A stretch of DNA of 64,000 bases from Lepidurus packardi (Eukaryota; Arthropoda; Branchiopoda; Notostraca; Triopsidae). The stretch spans positions 2,046,001 through 2,110,000 of the forward strand of contig JAKZAN010000007.1 of assembly GCA_023053545.1 (NCBI GenBank), read 5' to 3'. Positions 36,801-46,120 of this stretch are shown piece by piece (the first letter of the stretch is position 1; every line of letters begins with the position of its first letter). Position numbers and translations under genes: made by a program. The notes beneath the pieces were generated by a model, which saw only the letters and a program-made list of their open reading frames with translations, made no database searches and had not been told where the DNA came from.

Positions 36801-37170
36801 CAATAGCAAAAGTAAGGAAGATTCTGGAAAAAGCAGAAAAGATTGTGTAGCCTACGTACCGTGGGAAGAGAAGACAGGAAGGGAGTACACGGTGAGCAGT
36901 ACTGACTTTTTGCCTAAAAGCCTAAACCCGGAGCGACTAGGCGGCAAAACCTCGAAAAGCCGAAACCCGGAGCGACTATAGGCAACCACCTAGCAGTCTA
37001 CAAAGTTGTATTTAGTTTTTGCAAGTAAGGAAAGCCGTTAAAATGATCAGAAAAGATTTTGCAGACGTTGCTAACCTTCCTGTCAAAAAATCCATCGGGA
37101 GTTATGAGTTTTTTGTTTAAGCGGACCTATAGAGCGTGGGAAGGTAAGACAAGAGCAGTTCGAGCAGCCC
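33869..37170. other. Long intergenic region with repeat fragments
   Basis: It holds a perfect 59-bp palindrome (34152-34285) and a diverged repeat at 34553-34640. Near 34700-34740 lies a fragment whose minus strand encodes DVPHF within a context shared with 43266-43305. Near 35100-35150 is a sequence inverted relative to 43050-43110. The rest (35150-37170) is AT-rich without convincing exons. Confidence 0.5.
34152..34285. repeat. Perfect palindrome, 59-bp arms, 16-nt spacer
   Basis: 34152-34210 is exactly reverse-complementary to 34227-34285. The ends read GTACTATCATGTCC and GGACATGATAGTAC. It could be a foldback MITE or a long hairpin RNA precursor. No target duplication is clear. Confidence 0.9.
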
Positions 37171-37177
37171 TATATAA
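37171..37177 (+). promoter_or_regulatory. TATA box of the RGG/CCHC gene
   Basis: TATATAA lies 28-35 nt before a short untranslated leader that ends GGAAGAAA|GTAAGC near 37227. An intron then runs to the acceptor CTATCTAG, which sits directly before the ATG at 37461. Confidence 0.55.
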
Positions 37178-37460
37178 GTTGCCAACTTTAGAAGCTCCTT
37201 ATTCAGTCCAAATCCAGCAAGGAAGAAAGTAAGCACTTTTTAAGCATTGGTTGAATTTATATTTAACTTCTTGCGGTTTTTAGTGTCTTTTTTTCATTCT
37301 TTTTCATTCTTTTTGTCAATAATTTGTCGCTTCATTTCGCTATTATTTTTTATATGTTTTAAACGTAATCATCACAAACCTTGCATATTTCGAAAGCTAA
37401 GAAAAAAACTCGTAAAAGAAAATAAAAGAAACTTTCTTGTTTCTTTTGTTTACTATCTAG

Positions 37461-37894
37461 ATGGAAACCACCGTTACGGCTGCTGCCGTCGCCCCGCCTG
37501 CTGCCGTCGCCCCGCCTGCCGCCCCCACCCCGCCTGCCGCCCCCACGCCTGCTGCTGTCGCCCCTACGCCTGCTGCCGCCCCCACGCCTGCTGCCGCCGG
37601 CCGCCAGCGCCATCCCAGGCCTGTCTAAGCGCGGAGGGCGGGGCAGATGGAGGGGAGGACATAGGGGAAGGAACCCCCATCAGGAGGGGCTGCTGCGAGC
37701 GGCCATTGAAGCGGGCATTAAAGCGGCCATTGAAGCGGCCAGTAGCAATGGCCCGGAAGCCAAGTAAATAATTAGCTTTTTAATTAATTTATTCTGATTA
37801 CCTTTCTTGTTATAGTCGCTTCCGTGGCCGCTGCCATTCGTGCGGGCGGAACGGGCATCGTGCCGCCCAGTGTCGAACCAAGCCCCTCCCTTAA
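37461..37894 (+). CDS. Small Pro/Ala-rich, RGG and CCHC zinc-knuckle protein
   Basis: A likely nucleic-acid-binding protein of unknown family. The ATG follows an acceptor and opens an Ala/Pro repeat (METTVTAAAVAPPAA...). A second frame, open from the same acceptor, continues as SKRGGRGRWRGGHRGRN, then helical LLRAAIEAGIKAAIEAASS. It splices at 37763 (CCAA|GTAAAT) across a 52-nt intron to 37816 and encodes CHSCGRNGHRAAQC, a perfect CX2CX4HX4C knuckle, ending TAA at 37892-37894. The ATG frame and the knuckle frame differ by one base. Either a base is miscalled in the GC-rich repeat (37473-37610) or the ATG frame (stop 37624-37626) is not the real one. It lies inside the inverted-repeat interval that also carries the OTU/SWIM ORF. 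Confidence 0.5.
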
Positions 37895-39712
37895 TTCCCT
37901 TCCCAAATCAATCATCAATACAAAAGTCATATTCCCGACAGCCATCTTGTTATTCTGTTCTTTTAAAATCGCAATGCAGGACATGCCTTTGAAGATAAGT
38001 TTACTTTTTTTTATTAGTTAAATATGTCTGTAACAAGCCTGTACGCAACACTATAGAAACTGCTACAATGTTCGCACATATAAAATTCAATTTATTGCGG
38101 AATCACTTACAAGCAACTTGATAAAAGAGAGTAAAACAAGTCGGTTAAAAAGTTGTACGTCAGTTCGTCAGTACAGCTGTGTCACGTCTCCTGTTCAACC
38201 TTGAGAATCAACCCATGTTGAGCGTCAGTAAAACTTTAGAAGTTATCGATTGGTAATAGGGTAAAAAATCTACTGTCGCGAGCCTTGGGGCATGAATTCG
38301 CCTAGTCGAAGCCATGTCAGGTCTCAAGTTGGTAAGTACATTCTGGACTCTCTGTCCAGAACAAAGCCAATAACTTCACATTTCAGAAAAAAAAACACAC
38401 AGAAAGGAATGGAATCCATATGAACAAATCGGAGTTGTAAGGAAGTGTTCTTACAGATGTTAAGGTCCCAATTGGCAAAAGGTACGACTCTTGTGGTTAT
38501 CTGGACGAAGAGAAAAGATAGAAAGGTAATTCGAATTGGACAGTAAAAAGAAAAAGGACTTAGAGCGAGTTAGAGCGAGGAGAAAAGTTCGTCCGTAATA
38601 AGGGACTTACAGTTTGGGAACAAATTGAGAAGAACAGTTAATTTGCCCCATTGAGGGTGTTACTAATGTGTATGCTTTAAACAACGAACACAACACATAT
38701 GTAAAGGCAAAGGTTCTTTATTCAAACAAAAGCCACGTACAACTCAGTTTCTTGTCTAGATCTGTCTTTCTTCGCGTCCGTTGTCCGACTGTCCTGTCCA
38801 ACTCCAAGGGAAAAAAGGTGAAAGGTAAAGCATAGTGCCAAGTAAATTCGTAGAAAAAACGTCGAAGGCGTAAGCAAACGCCAAATTCCTAAGAAGGGTT
38901 AATAGTCAGCGGTCGAGGTCGCAATGTCCCACGGGATAAGTCAGCGTTGGCAAACCTTACGGATACTTTCATCCGGAACAGAGGGCGTGGTGGCAGGGAT
39001 ACGTTGAAAAGAGCGCTGACATGTCACTAATTAGCTTTTTTGTATGTAAACTAGTTGCTTCTGATTACCTGTTTTGCTATACACTCCCGTGGCCGCTGTA
39101 ATAATTATGTGACCGCATAATGCCTATTAAAAATATGCCTGAAGAAACAAAAGTTACTTTATAAAATAAAAAATTGCTTTTCTTGTTTAACTGTATATTT
39201 CTGTAATGTTCTAAAAAATACAAATTTCAAACTGCAACGGAATGAAATGGAACTCACTACAATTCGTGCTTGTGGGTACCACTCAGCGATGACACGGTTA
39301 CCGAGAGTGTTGATATCAATATTCCAATACATCACAGTCGTGTCACTGTGCGTGGTACCCTTTTTTACCTTCGCACCCATAAATCAAATTCAGTCACAAA
39401 TCGAATTCACAACCATACATACAATTCAACGATTTACTGCGGATAGAATTCGCAGGTTTTGTGGATACTTGAATCACAACTTTGCTGCATATAGCTATGC
39501 ATGCTGCGGATAGAATTCGCAGGTTTTGTGGATACTTGAATCACAACTTTGCTGCATATAGCTATGCATGCTGCGGATAGAATTCGCAGGTTTTGTGGAT
39601 ACTTGAATCACAACTTTGCTGCATATAGCTGCATGCTGCGAGTAAAACTCGCATACAACCTTCGACTACCTTGACACTTATTGACATATGAATACGGCAA
39701 TAAAATGCAAAG
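37895..39712. other. Intergenic region
   Basis: It is non-coding apart from simple frames. It contains the 67-bp tandem array at 39437-39640. I see no RNA gene or promoter that I can support. Confidence 0.5.
39437..39640. repeat. 67-bp tandem repeat, three copies
   Basis: The unit starts CTGCGGATAGAATTCGCAGG and ends ATAGCTATGCATG. Copies lie at 39437-39503, 39504-39570 and 39571-39635, the last with a 2-nt deletion. Each unit carries the short inverted repeat CTGCGGATAGAATTCGCAG. It lies just beyond the 3' end of the OTU/SWIM ORF and may be a subterminal transposon repeat. Confidence 0.9.
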
Positions 39713-42694
39713 TCAATCATATGCAATCAATACTACATTGTCCCTTTCATGAACACAGACGAGGCATAGGTACTGAACATCATGTAAGTCGTCTATTGGT
39801 ATACTATTTAGGCATAAATCTGGCTGCTGCTTGTGAGCGCAAGTTATATGAAACCAAGACTTACACACGCTGCAACAAACCCAAGTAATATCATCAGCAA
39901 GGTCGTCATCAGGATCGTTTCGTTTGCTGCAACCAGCGCAGAGTTGCGGTACGATGTCATCTAAAACGTCGGCAGGATGATCCTGAGATCCATGTCTCTG
40001 AAAGGCATTCGATGGTTTGTTACTGTACGGCTTGCGCGTCCTATGAAATTCTCTTTGAGGTATAAATTTGGCATTAGAACGGACGTCGGTTAATTTTTCG
40101 AACGTCTCTTTTACTATCTTTTCCTCTGGTGGTCTACTGTTAATAAGTCTTGCTGTAGCCACAGCAATCTCCAAATCACGGATGGTTCCAGGATCAGTTG
40201 TTAACGTATTAAAAATCTCGCGCAAGTCTCTACGAATGTTTGCCAAGGAAACGGCTGGTGGTTTAGTTGTTCTAGCTAACTTTTCTAGCTGGGCATTTTC
40301 AGCGATCTGTTGCTCTACTAATGCCGCTCCTATGACACGTGAATGACGCAGATTGTCACTTAAAACTGGGGTAACTCTATGGATATGCTTGCAGACGAAA
40401 TGATAATTATAAAAATCGTCACACGAGCACCAAAATACTTCCCTGCAAGCTCCGCAAAATCCACATCTATTAATGCATTCGCACAATTCGTCGAAAAAGC
40501 GAACAACATCGTAATACGTATCCGCCTGTTGTTGAGACTTGACCTTCCATGCATTTTTTCCCAGAACAATTACGTCTTCATCTTTAATCGTATCGGATCG
40601 TTTGTGCCGGCGGTTAGTTTCCACAATAGTATTTGTACTCAAGCCTCTTTGACGAATAAAAACCTCCTTATAAGCTCTCTTCTTTGTGTATTTCTGAGCG
40701 AGGTTATGTAAATCTTTCATGGTAACGGCCTGGTCCCTAGAAAGTACATCACTGATGATGGGTTCTGCCATACAACTCTCAATAATTTTGCGTTTAGGGA
40801 TTCCGATCAAAAGCTTATGTTGTAATTCTTCTTCTGTTCCTTCATGAAGGCGACAACGACCTGGTAAACGATCATGGCCAACATGAGTTAGGCAACATGT
40901 AACCTCAATTCTTTTTGTAAGGTGCCATACTTGCGCAATTATAAAGCTGGTACAATGGACACCCGTACAACAAGACTTTAGTCGCTTCAGGGCACGTTTG
41001 CCTGTACCCTGATTTTTATACGAGAAAGAGCGATTGCACACGTAGGTTGTTGTACTGTAACTAGTGCACTTCCGAGCTCCCCTTCGATTACGAAAACTAA
41101 CACAAGCATTTCTTTCTATCTCTGTTTTCCACGACATGAAACTGTTCTCGTTACAAAAACTGAATTCCTCTAGCTGGCAGGACAAACCATGTTTATCGTG
41201 AACATGCTCAACATAAGACGTCAGGCGTGACAGCTTCTCTTCACAACCAGGGTGATAGCAAATTATTCTTGGTAGCTGTTCGAGCTTTCTCTTTTTTCTA
41301 GCAACGTTACAGAATTCGTCGTCAGAATCGGTGACTAGACTTGACTTGCTACATCTTTTCTTTTCTATGTGCACCTTTAAAGTGCTCTTCCTTGTGAAAA
41401 CGGTTTTACAGTCTTCGCAAATAAAGCCCTTAGATCCTTGCTCGGCAAGCAGAATCTGACTAGAGCTTTGTTTTCCTAGCTGAAACTTGCAGCGCTTGTT
41501 TTTAATGTGATTCTCCAAATTTTGATTTGTTTTGAACGTAGTTTCACATCCCTTGCACGAAAATTTTGAAGGCCCTTGCTTGGTATGAGATACTACTCTG
41601 CCTGACTTCACACCAGGTGTTTTACCATTCGATGAAATGGCTTTAGTGACATTTTCTTCGTGCTCTCCATTATTTGCGGCAAAAGCTTTTGGGACAGACA
41701 ATTCAAAATCTGAGCTTGAATTTTCATGCGAGAACGACTCGCGAAGCCCTGAACTAACAGCGCTACTACTATTTTGCATAGAGCTGCAAAAAGAAACTGC
41801 AACAAGCAAAAAGAAACTGCAAAAAGAAACTGCAACAGGCTCAATCACAGGCACAAAATGATTGGGATTCCAGGATGTTGGAGGGACTAAACGTCCATTT
41901 TCCTTCTTCGTGAAGTTTGCCAAAAGCCCGCCAGTCCACAAAATTCGAATAGTTTCAGAGGAAACGGCACCGCTTGGTGAAAACGTCTCGTTTAAAAAAT
42001 TCGCTTGATGAGATGCTCTGATTCCATCCGCTTTCGGATAAACTGACTCCACGGCTATCTTACAAACATTAGCCAAAGCTGGGAATGCAATAATGCTCGA
42101 ATATTCCCGATCCCTGGCATGTTCCATGGAATAGTACTTAAAACAGTCTTCCGCCGGTGGAATACCTGTAGGGCACACTGAGTCAACGCCCGTGAATTTA
42201 ACAAGGTCGAAAGTGAATCCTGAGTACTCGACTAGGGTTTCAATTTGTTTCATCGAGAGGTATCCTGCCGACTCCCTGGAGTACAACTCATAATTGGTTG
42301 CTAATTCGACCACAACTCGGCAGCGCAACTCAACGGCATACCTTTGGTTGCCGAACAAAGACAAAGAAGCGGAATTGTAGAAACAATTCCCATCTCCAGT
42401 GCTGCACAAAGCTGAACATTCGCTCAAACGCTCGGGCAAAGTACTGGAAGCAGTTGTGTCAATTTGGTCAATATTAAAACTCTGAGATTGCCATATTGCC
42501 ATACGCTTCGGGAGAGGGTAAGCATCGAACTCTGTTTTCTTTGAAAAACACGCCTGCCTAAACTTCTCAAAATGTTCGTTACTAATCAGTATGGGCGCTC
42601 TTGAAGAACTATCGTAGGCCGACGCAGGCAAATTTGCTCTACGTTCAAGATCGCGTTGACAATTTTTAAAAAACTGCGCCCTTGATTTACTCAT
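39713..42694 (-). CDS. OTU, C2H2, SWIM and PHD multidomain protein, transposon-derived
   Basis: An intronless 993-residue ORF. Order seen: OTU cysteine protease (GDGNCFYN with catalytic Cys near residue 100, HFVPV with the His near 277); two C2H2 fingers (about 378-445, FSCKGCETTFK and FICEDCKTVFT); a finger YHPGCEEKLSRL...H; a WRKY/FLYWCH-like DNA-binding segment (YVCNRSFSYKNQGTGK... with paired Cys and His); a SWIM finger (CSCDDFYNYHFVCKH, about 753-770); and a C-terminal PHD finger (about 918-968, WVCCSVCKSWFHITC). Mutator-like transposases usually place the DDE catalytic core between the DNA-binding and SWIM parts. Here that space is only about 130 residues without DDE motifs. Residues near 290 contain a small tandem repeat (VAVSFCS). 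This may be a TE accessory protein or a domesticated derivative. Confidence 0.85.
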   Translation of the reverse strand: MSKSRAQFFKNCQRDLERRANLPASAYDSSSRAPILISNEHFEKFRQACFSKKTEFDAYPLPKRMAIWQSQSFNIDQIDTTASSTLPERLSECSALCSTGDGNCFYNSASLSLFGNQRYAVELRCRVVVELATNYELYSRESAGYLSMKQIETLVEYSGFTFDLVKFTGVDSVCPTGIPPAEDCFKYYSMEHARDREYSSIIAFPALANVCKIAVESVYPKADGIRASHQANFLNETFSPSGAVSSETIRILWTGGLLANFTKKENGRLVPPTSWNPNHFVPVIEPVAVSFCSFFLLVAVSFCSSMQNSSSAVSSGLRESFSHENSSSDFELSVPKAFAANNGEHEENVTKAISSNGKTPGVKSGRVVSHTKQGPSKFSCKGCETTFKTNQNLENHIKNKRCKFQLGKQSSSQILLAEQGSKGFICEDCKTVFTRKSTLKVHIEKKRCSKSSLVTDSDDEFCNVARKKRKLEQLPRIICYHPGCEEKLSRLTSYVEHVHDKHGLSCQLEEFSFCNENSFMSWKTEIERNACVSFRNRRGARKCTSYSTTTYVCNRSFSYKNQGTGKRALKRLKSCCTGVHCTSFIIAQVWHLTKRIEVTCCLTHVGHDRLPGRCRLHEGTEEELQHKLLIGIPKRKIIESCMAEPIISDVLSRDQAVTMKDLHNLAQKYTKKRAYKEVFIRQRGLSTNTIVETNRRHKRSDTIKDEDVIVLGKNAWKVKSQQQADTYYDVVRFFDELCECINRCGFCGACREVFWCSCDDFYNYHFVCKHIHRVTPVLSDNLRHSRVIGAALVEQQIAENAQLEKLARTTKPPAVSLANIRRDLREIFNTLTTDPGTIRDLEIAVATARLINSRPPEEKIVKETFEKLTDVRSNAKFIPQREFHRTRKPYSNKPSNAFQRHGSQDHPADVLDDIVPQLCAGCSKRNDPDDDLADDITWVCCSVCKSWFHITCAHKQQPDLCLNSIPIDDLHDVQYLCLVCVHERDNVVLIAYD

Positions 42695-43414
42695 ATTAGT
42701 AAAGAGAGAAAGGGTTAATCTGTTAGAAGAAAAAAGTCAAATAATCTAATCCAGGGTTAAGAGGAAAAAAAATAATCCGGGTTAAAGAAGAACAGAACTA
42801 AATAATCAATCCAAGAAAAAAGTCAAAGGGAAACACAGAATGCAATAAAAAATAACCTTACTGAAAAATCTAATCCAAGGTTAAGAGGAACTACATTAAA
42901 TAATTAATCCGGGTTAGAAGAACTACACTATAAGGCACTACGCTACAATTTAATACTAGCTAACATGCGAAACACAGTGAAGGACTGAAGGAAGAATGGT
43001 TCAATGCAACGGCCTTATATAGTGTGCTGCGGCATGCAACCCTCGCAGCGGATCGCTAGCCCCTCCCCTAACATGGCTGAACCCGCTTTTATGCGAGTTG
43101 CAGCGGGGGTTGTGATAGCCCTTCCACATATAATGTGTACAAATTTTTGTTAAACTTTTTAGCTTTCTCCCAATCTTGTTGGCTTTCATATACGTTACTT
43201 CCCTAACCGAATGCACGTAGAGCACTTTTTAGTTTTAAGGGTTATTCTAGACTCGGCGCTTCAGTTGAGAGCAATCTTGAAATGCGGCACGTCCGATTCC
43301 TGACAATACACGTGACAGAGAGAGTCTATAATATGCTTAAGATTAACATGTAGAATAAAGGCCCCGTTTTCTCTTGGGCCACTAATTGTCGCTGAACCTT
43401 TCTCGCATCGCGTA
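42695..43414. other. Region between the OTU/SWIM ORF and the meteorin gene
   Basis: It contains repeated AATAATCYAATCCRGGTTAAGA-type motifs at 42740-42920, in the likely promoter of the minus-strand ORF. The right inverted repeat lies at about 43050-43110. The minus-strand DVPHF fragment at 43266-43305 is shared with 34.7 kb. Confidence 0.45.
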
Positions 43415-44532
43415 ATGTCCGTCAACACTCGTTCTGGCATATACCTTGCCATAAAATGGTCCTTTTCGTTGGTTGTTTTTATTACCTTTCTTTTTATTTA
43501 TAGTGGAGCCGAATTACCTGCGGAAATTCGAGGTGTCCAACCCATTTACCTGCGGTGTTCGCAAGGGCAAATAACGTGGTTGTACCCCCAAGGAGCCCTG
43601 CGAGTAGTACTTCGCCACGGCACAGCTGGCCGCGAATTTCAGGTATATAACCACATTCTTCTAAGACGCTTAGATTGGATAGCATCTAATGGCTAATATT
43701 TATTGCAGGGTTGCATCAAAGTGGCGCCCGAATTTCGCGGAGCTCTCATATACTTGGAAGCGCAACGACATTTGCGTTTGCTTTATGGTGGCCAGCAAGG
43801 CGAATCTTCCAAAAAATTGCAGTGCTTTGAAAGCCGGGGCGGCCAAGCTGCGCTGTATGTGGAAGCCGAACCCAATAGTGATCCATTGAAAAAGGACGTA
43901 GCGGCTTTCCAGTATGATCTTGCCATATTGCCTCGGGATTCTTCGCAGTGGGACCCTCTTGAAGGTAAGCGATTAGTATTTACTTTTTCTCCTTCTTTGG
44001 CTTGTCTGGAATCATCCCCAACGCATCAGAACTGAAACGAAAAGAGGCACCAATTTTTCAGAGCTTTAACTCAAAAACTTTCAAACTAATTCTAGACTGC
44101 CGACCATGTACGCCAGAAGAGACGTTGCAGGAGTTCTGCATTGCGGATTTCGTGGCGAGGGGCATCATTTCAGCCATTTACAATGATGAAGAATTAGAGC
44201 ACACGGCTCTAACTGTTCGGGCCTCGCGTGTCATTCGGCAAACGTCTTCCATCTTTGTTTCGCCTTCACGCACGCGCTCGCGTAAAGACGTGAGCCATCA
44301 TCCTGCCATCAGCAATGCGCTAACTTCGTCTTCCGTCAAAGAGTACTCGAGTGGAGTGCTGCATATTCCGCTCAAATGTCAAGCTAAACATGGATCGGGA
44401 GAATTCATCTTCATGGGACGACAACGACTCGGACAGAATATCGTTTGGTGCGCCCCGCGCTGGGAAGAGTGGGCGGAGTTCATGCGGAAAGCTAAAACTG
44501 AAGGATCTGCACAATGTATATTGGAATCCTAA
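43415..44532 (+). CDS. METRNL: Meteorin-like secreted protein
   Basis: Meteorin family proteins are secreted cytokine-like factors. Exons 43415-43642, 43709-43964 and 44096-44532 join in phase and give about 306 residues. Conserved signatures: QPIYLRCSQGQITWLYPQGAL, IYLEAQRHLRLLYGG, LQCFES, FQYDLAILPR, DCRPCTPEE, FCIADFVARG, LKCQAKHGSGEFIFMG and VWCAPRWEEW. The N-terminal WSFSLVVFITFLFIYSGA looks like a signal peptide. However, the first family cysteine (usually C-S-W) is missing, and a strong acceptor-like CTTTCTTTTTATTTATAG at about 43484-43501 suggests the true first exon may lie further upstream. Two AATAAA motifs near 44808 and 44828 could end the transcript. The gene is single-copy and non-TE in a TE-rich stretch. 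Confidence 0.88.
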
Positions 44533-44876
44533 CGTGTTATGGTGGCGCTTGGCGTAGTAAAAAGAAAGAAGAAATGGAAACAAAGTTTTCCGGACCTTGA
44601 TTGTGTCCTCGTGAATTCTGCGCGTGCCAAAAGTTTTCCTATACGCTTGCCATAATGTTTAACTGTCTCGTAATTATGTTTGCAGAAAAAACCTGTGACA
44701 AAAGATTATATCACGTTAACCTAGATAAAATGTTTGTTAGCTTGACTTTGCAGCCGATTTGCAACTGTGATAATTGTAATAATTCTGAGGGAAACAAATT
44801 ACGGATGAATAAATCTACGAATAGCAATAAATGAAAAGCGAAATTAAACGTGACTTCTTGCGCAATTTCATTCCTT

Positions 44877-44948
44877 GTTTTCCTAACTTTGTTAGGTTTT
44901 GGGAACCCTGGTGCAAAAGTTTGTGCACCAGGACTCCCAAAGGAAAAC
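44877..44948. other. Multi-stem structured element
   Basis: The outer pair GTTTTCC/GGAAAAC (44877-44883 with 44942-44948) encloses a small hairpin (CCTAAC-TTT-GTTAGG). It also encloses a long hairpin pairing 898-904 with 935-941 and CCTGGTGCA (44907-44915) with TGCACCAGG (44924-44932). It could be a small foldback element or a structured RNA; function is unknown. Confidence 0.55.
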
Positions 44949-45410
44949 ACCAGAAGTGAGCCGCCATGTAAAATTTGGAGTTTCGTGTTGTGTATACTAT
45001 ATTATTTTTTGCAAAAATGCCACCTGTACGAAAGGGAAGACCGAAAGAGTATATGCTTTACCTTAAGCCTGGATCAGATGTTCAATTTTTGTTTTCATTT
45101 AAAAAAATATAGATGGATATATAGATGGATATCAGCACAGAGTGACCTGAGACCAGCACCCTGTAGTGTAAGGAAAAGGACCGCTTGCCCAGAAAGATGG
45201 CTTAATTACACCATTTCCCAGTCTTCAGGGAAATGAGATTCAGGTATAAAATGTGTTTGTAGCTCGGTCAACTCTAAGACAAGAGTGACCTGAGATCAGC
45301 ACAGATTGACCTGGAGAGGAGACAATATTTGACAGGAGAAAAATTTTGAAACCTTATGAAAAAATGGGAAAATTGAGAACGTATTCAAATGTATTCAAAT
45401 GTATTCAAAT
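44949..45410. other. Intergenic region with short repeats
   Basis: The motif GAGTGACCTGAGAYCAGCAC occurs at about 45139-45158 and 45282-45301. No coding exon is supported. Confidence 0.4.
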
Positions 45411-45995
45411 TCAACGTCCCCGCCTACGGCTGATCCAGATCTGGCCGTGGCCACGGCCACGCCCGCGGTCCCCCGACGCCTGTCCACGGCCACGCCCGCG
45501 GTCCACCGACGCCTGTCCACGGCCACGCCCGCGGTCCACCGACGCCTGTCCACGGCCACGAAAACCATGGCGGCTATAATGCCCCCAAACCATCGTGGTA
45601 AACTAGCTTTAAATTTAACGAAATAAAATATCAACATTCTTGAACTCTTACGTTGCATTATCCGAGAGTCGTTCTCGATGCGCTTGGTGTGCCAACGCAT
45701 GGCGGAATCTCTTGCGATGTCTGACGGGTGCGGGATGGGGTGCGTGATGAGGCGCGTGATGAGGCGCGTGATGAGGCGCGTGATGAGGCGCGTGATGAGG
45801 CGCGTGATGAGGCGCGTGATGAGGCGCGTGATGGGGTGCGTGATGGGGTGCGTGATGGGGTGCGTGATGGGGTGCGGGATGGGGCGTTGGATGGGGTAAG
45901 GGTTGGGGCGCGGGTTGGGGCGCGGGATTGGGTAAGGGTTGGGATGGTTCAGGAGTTTGGGACATGTTCAATAGACTTTCGTCGTCTTCATCCAT
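45411..45995 (-). CDS. Small repeat gene, copy 1: His/Pro repeats plus RG-rich exon
   Basis: A member of the small-gene family described in the summary; function unknown. On the minus strand, exon 2 (45652-45996) encodes an acidic start (MDEDDESLLNMSQ), a 12-nt repeat giving (HHAP)n with about a dozen units, then a basic VRHRKRFRHALAHQ. A donor AC|GTAAGA leads to an exon starting near 45606. It carries a 33-nt repeat that gives RGRGQASVDRG in one frame. The spliced frame reaches that RG frame only if a G5 run (minus strand, about 45585-45589) had one more G; otherwise it reads VDRRRWTAGVA. The layout acidic, Pro-repeat, RxRxRFRxALAxQ, intron, RG-repeat matches the copy at 47465. Confidence 0.5.
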
Positions 45996-45996
45996 C

Positions 45997-46120
45997 CTGT
46001 AACGTAAACCAAAGAAAAAAAATTAAGATCGGAAATTGTGGAATTTGGAAGGCTATACCTTGTTGTACGTCGGTTCTAAGTTGTCTACTTTGGTCATCGC
46101 AGTGTGTCACTATTTATACT
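45997..46120 (-). promoter_or_regulatory. TATA, leader exon and first intron of small repeat gene copy 1
   Basis: Minus strand: AGTATAAATA (46111-46120), then TGACACACTGCGATGACCAA, a leader ending GTACAACAAG|GTATAG at 46059, and an intron with CCACAATTTCCGATC ending at the acceptor before 45996. The block is closely related to those at 47345 and 54736. Confidence 0.7.

Larger units (their letters stand above)
35095..43110. mobile_element. Possible DNA transposon bounded by inverted repeats
   Basis: At about 35101-35150 the sequence CCGCTGCAACTCGCATAAAG followed by CGGGTTTA...GGCATGTTGTAGGAGG appears. At about 43055-43100 its reverse complement recurs with small differences. The interval encloses the OTU/SWIM/PHD ORF (-) and the RGG/CCHC gene (+). 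The repeats lie inward of less conserved flanks, so the true ends and target duplication are not defined. Confidence 0.4.

Noticed and set aside
37247-37771. Long plus-strand frame rich in Cys, Arg and His (CRRPACRPHACC)
   Set aside because: It starts inside an intron with Phe/Ser-rich sequence and is one of three frames of a GC-rich repeat; the spliced zinc-knuckle frame is better supported.
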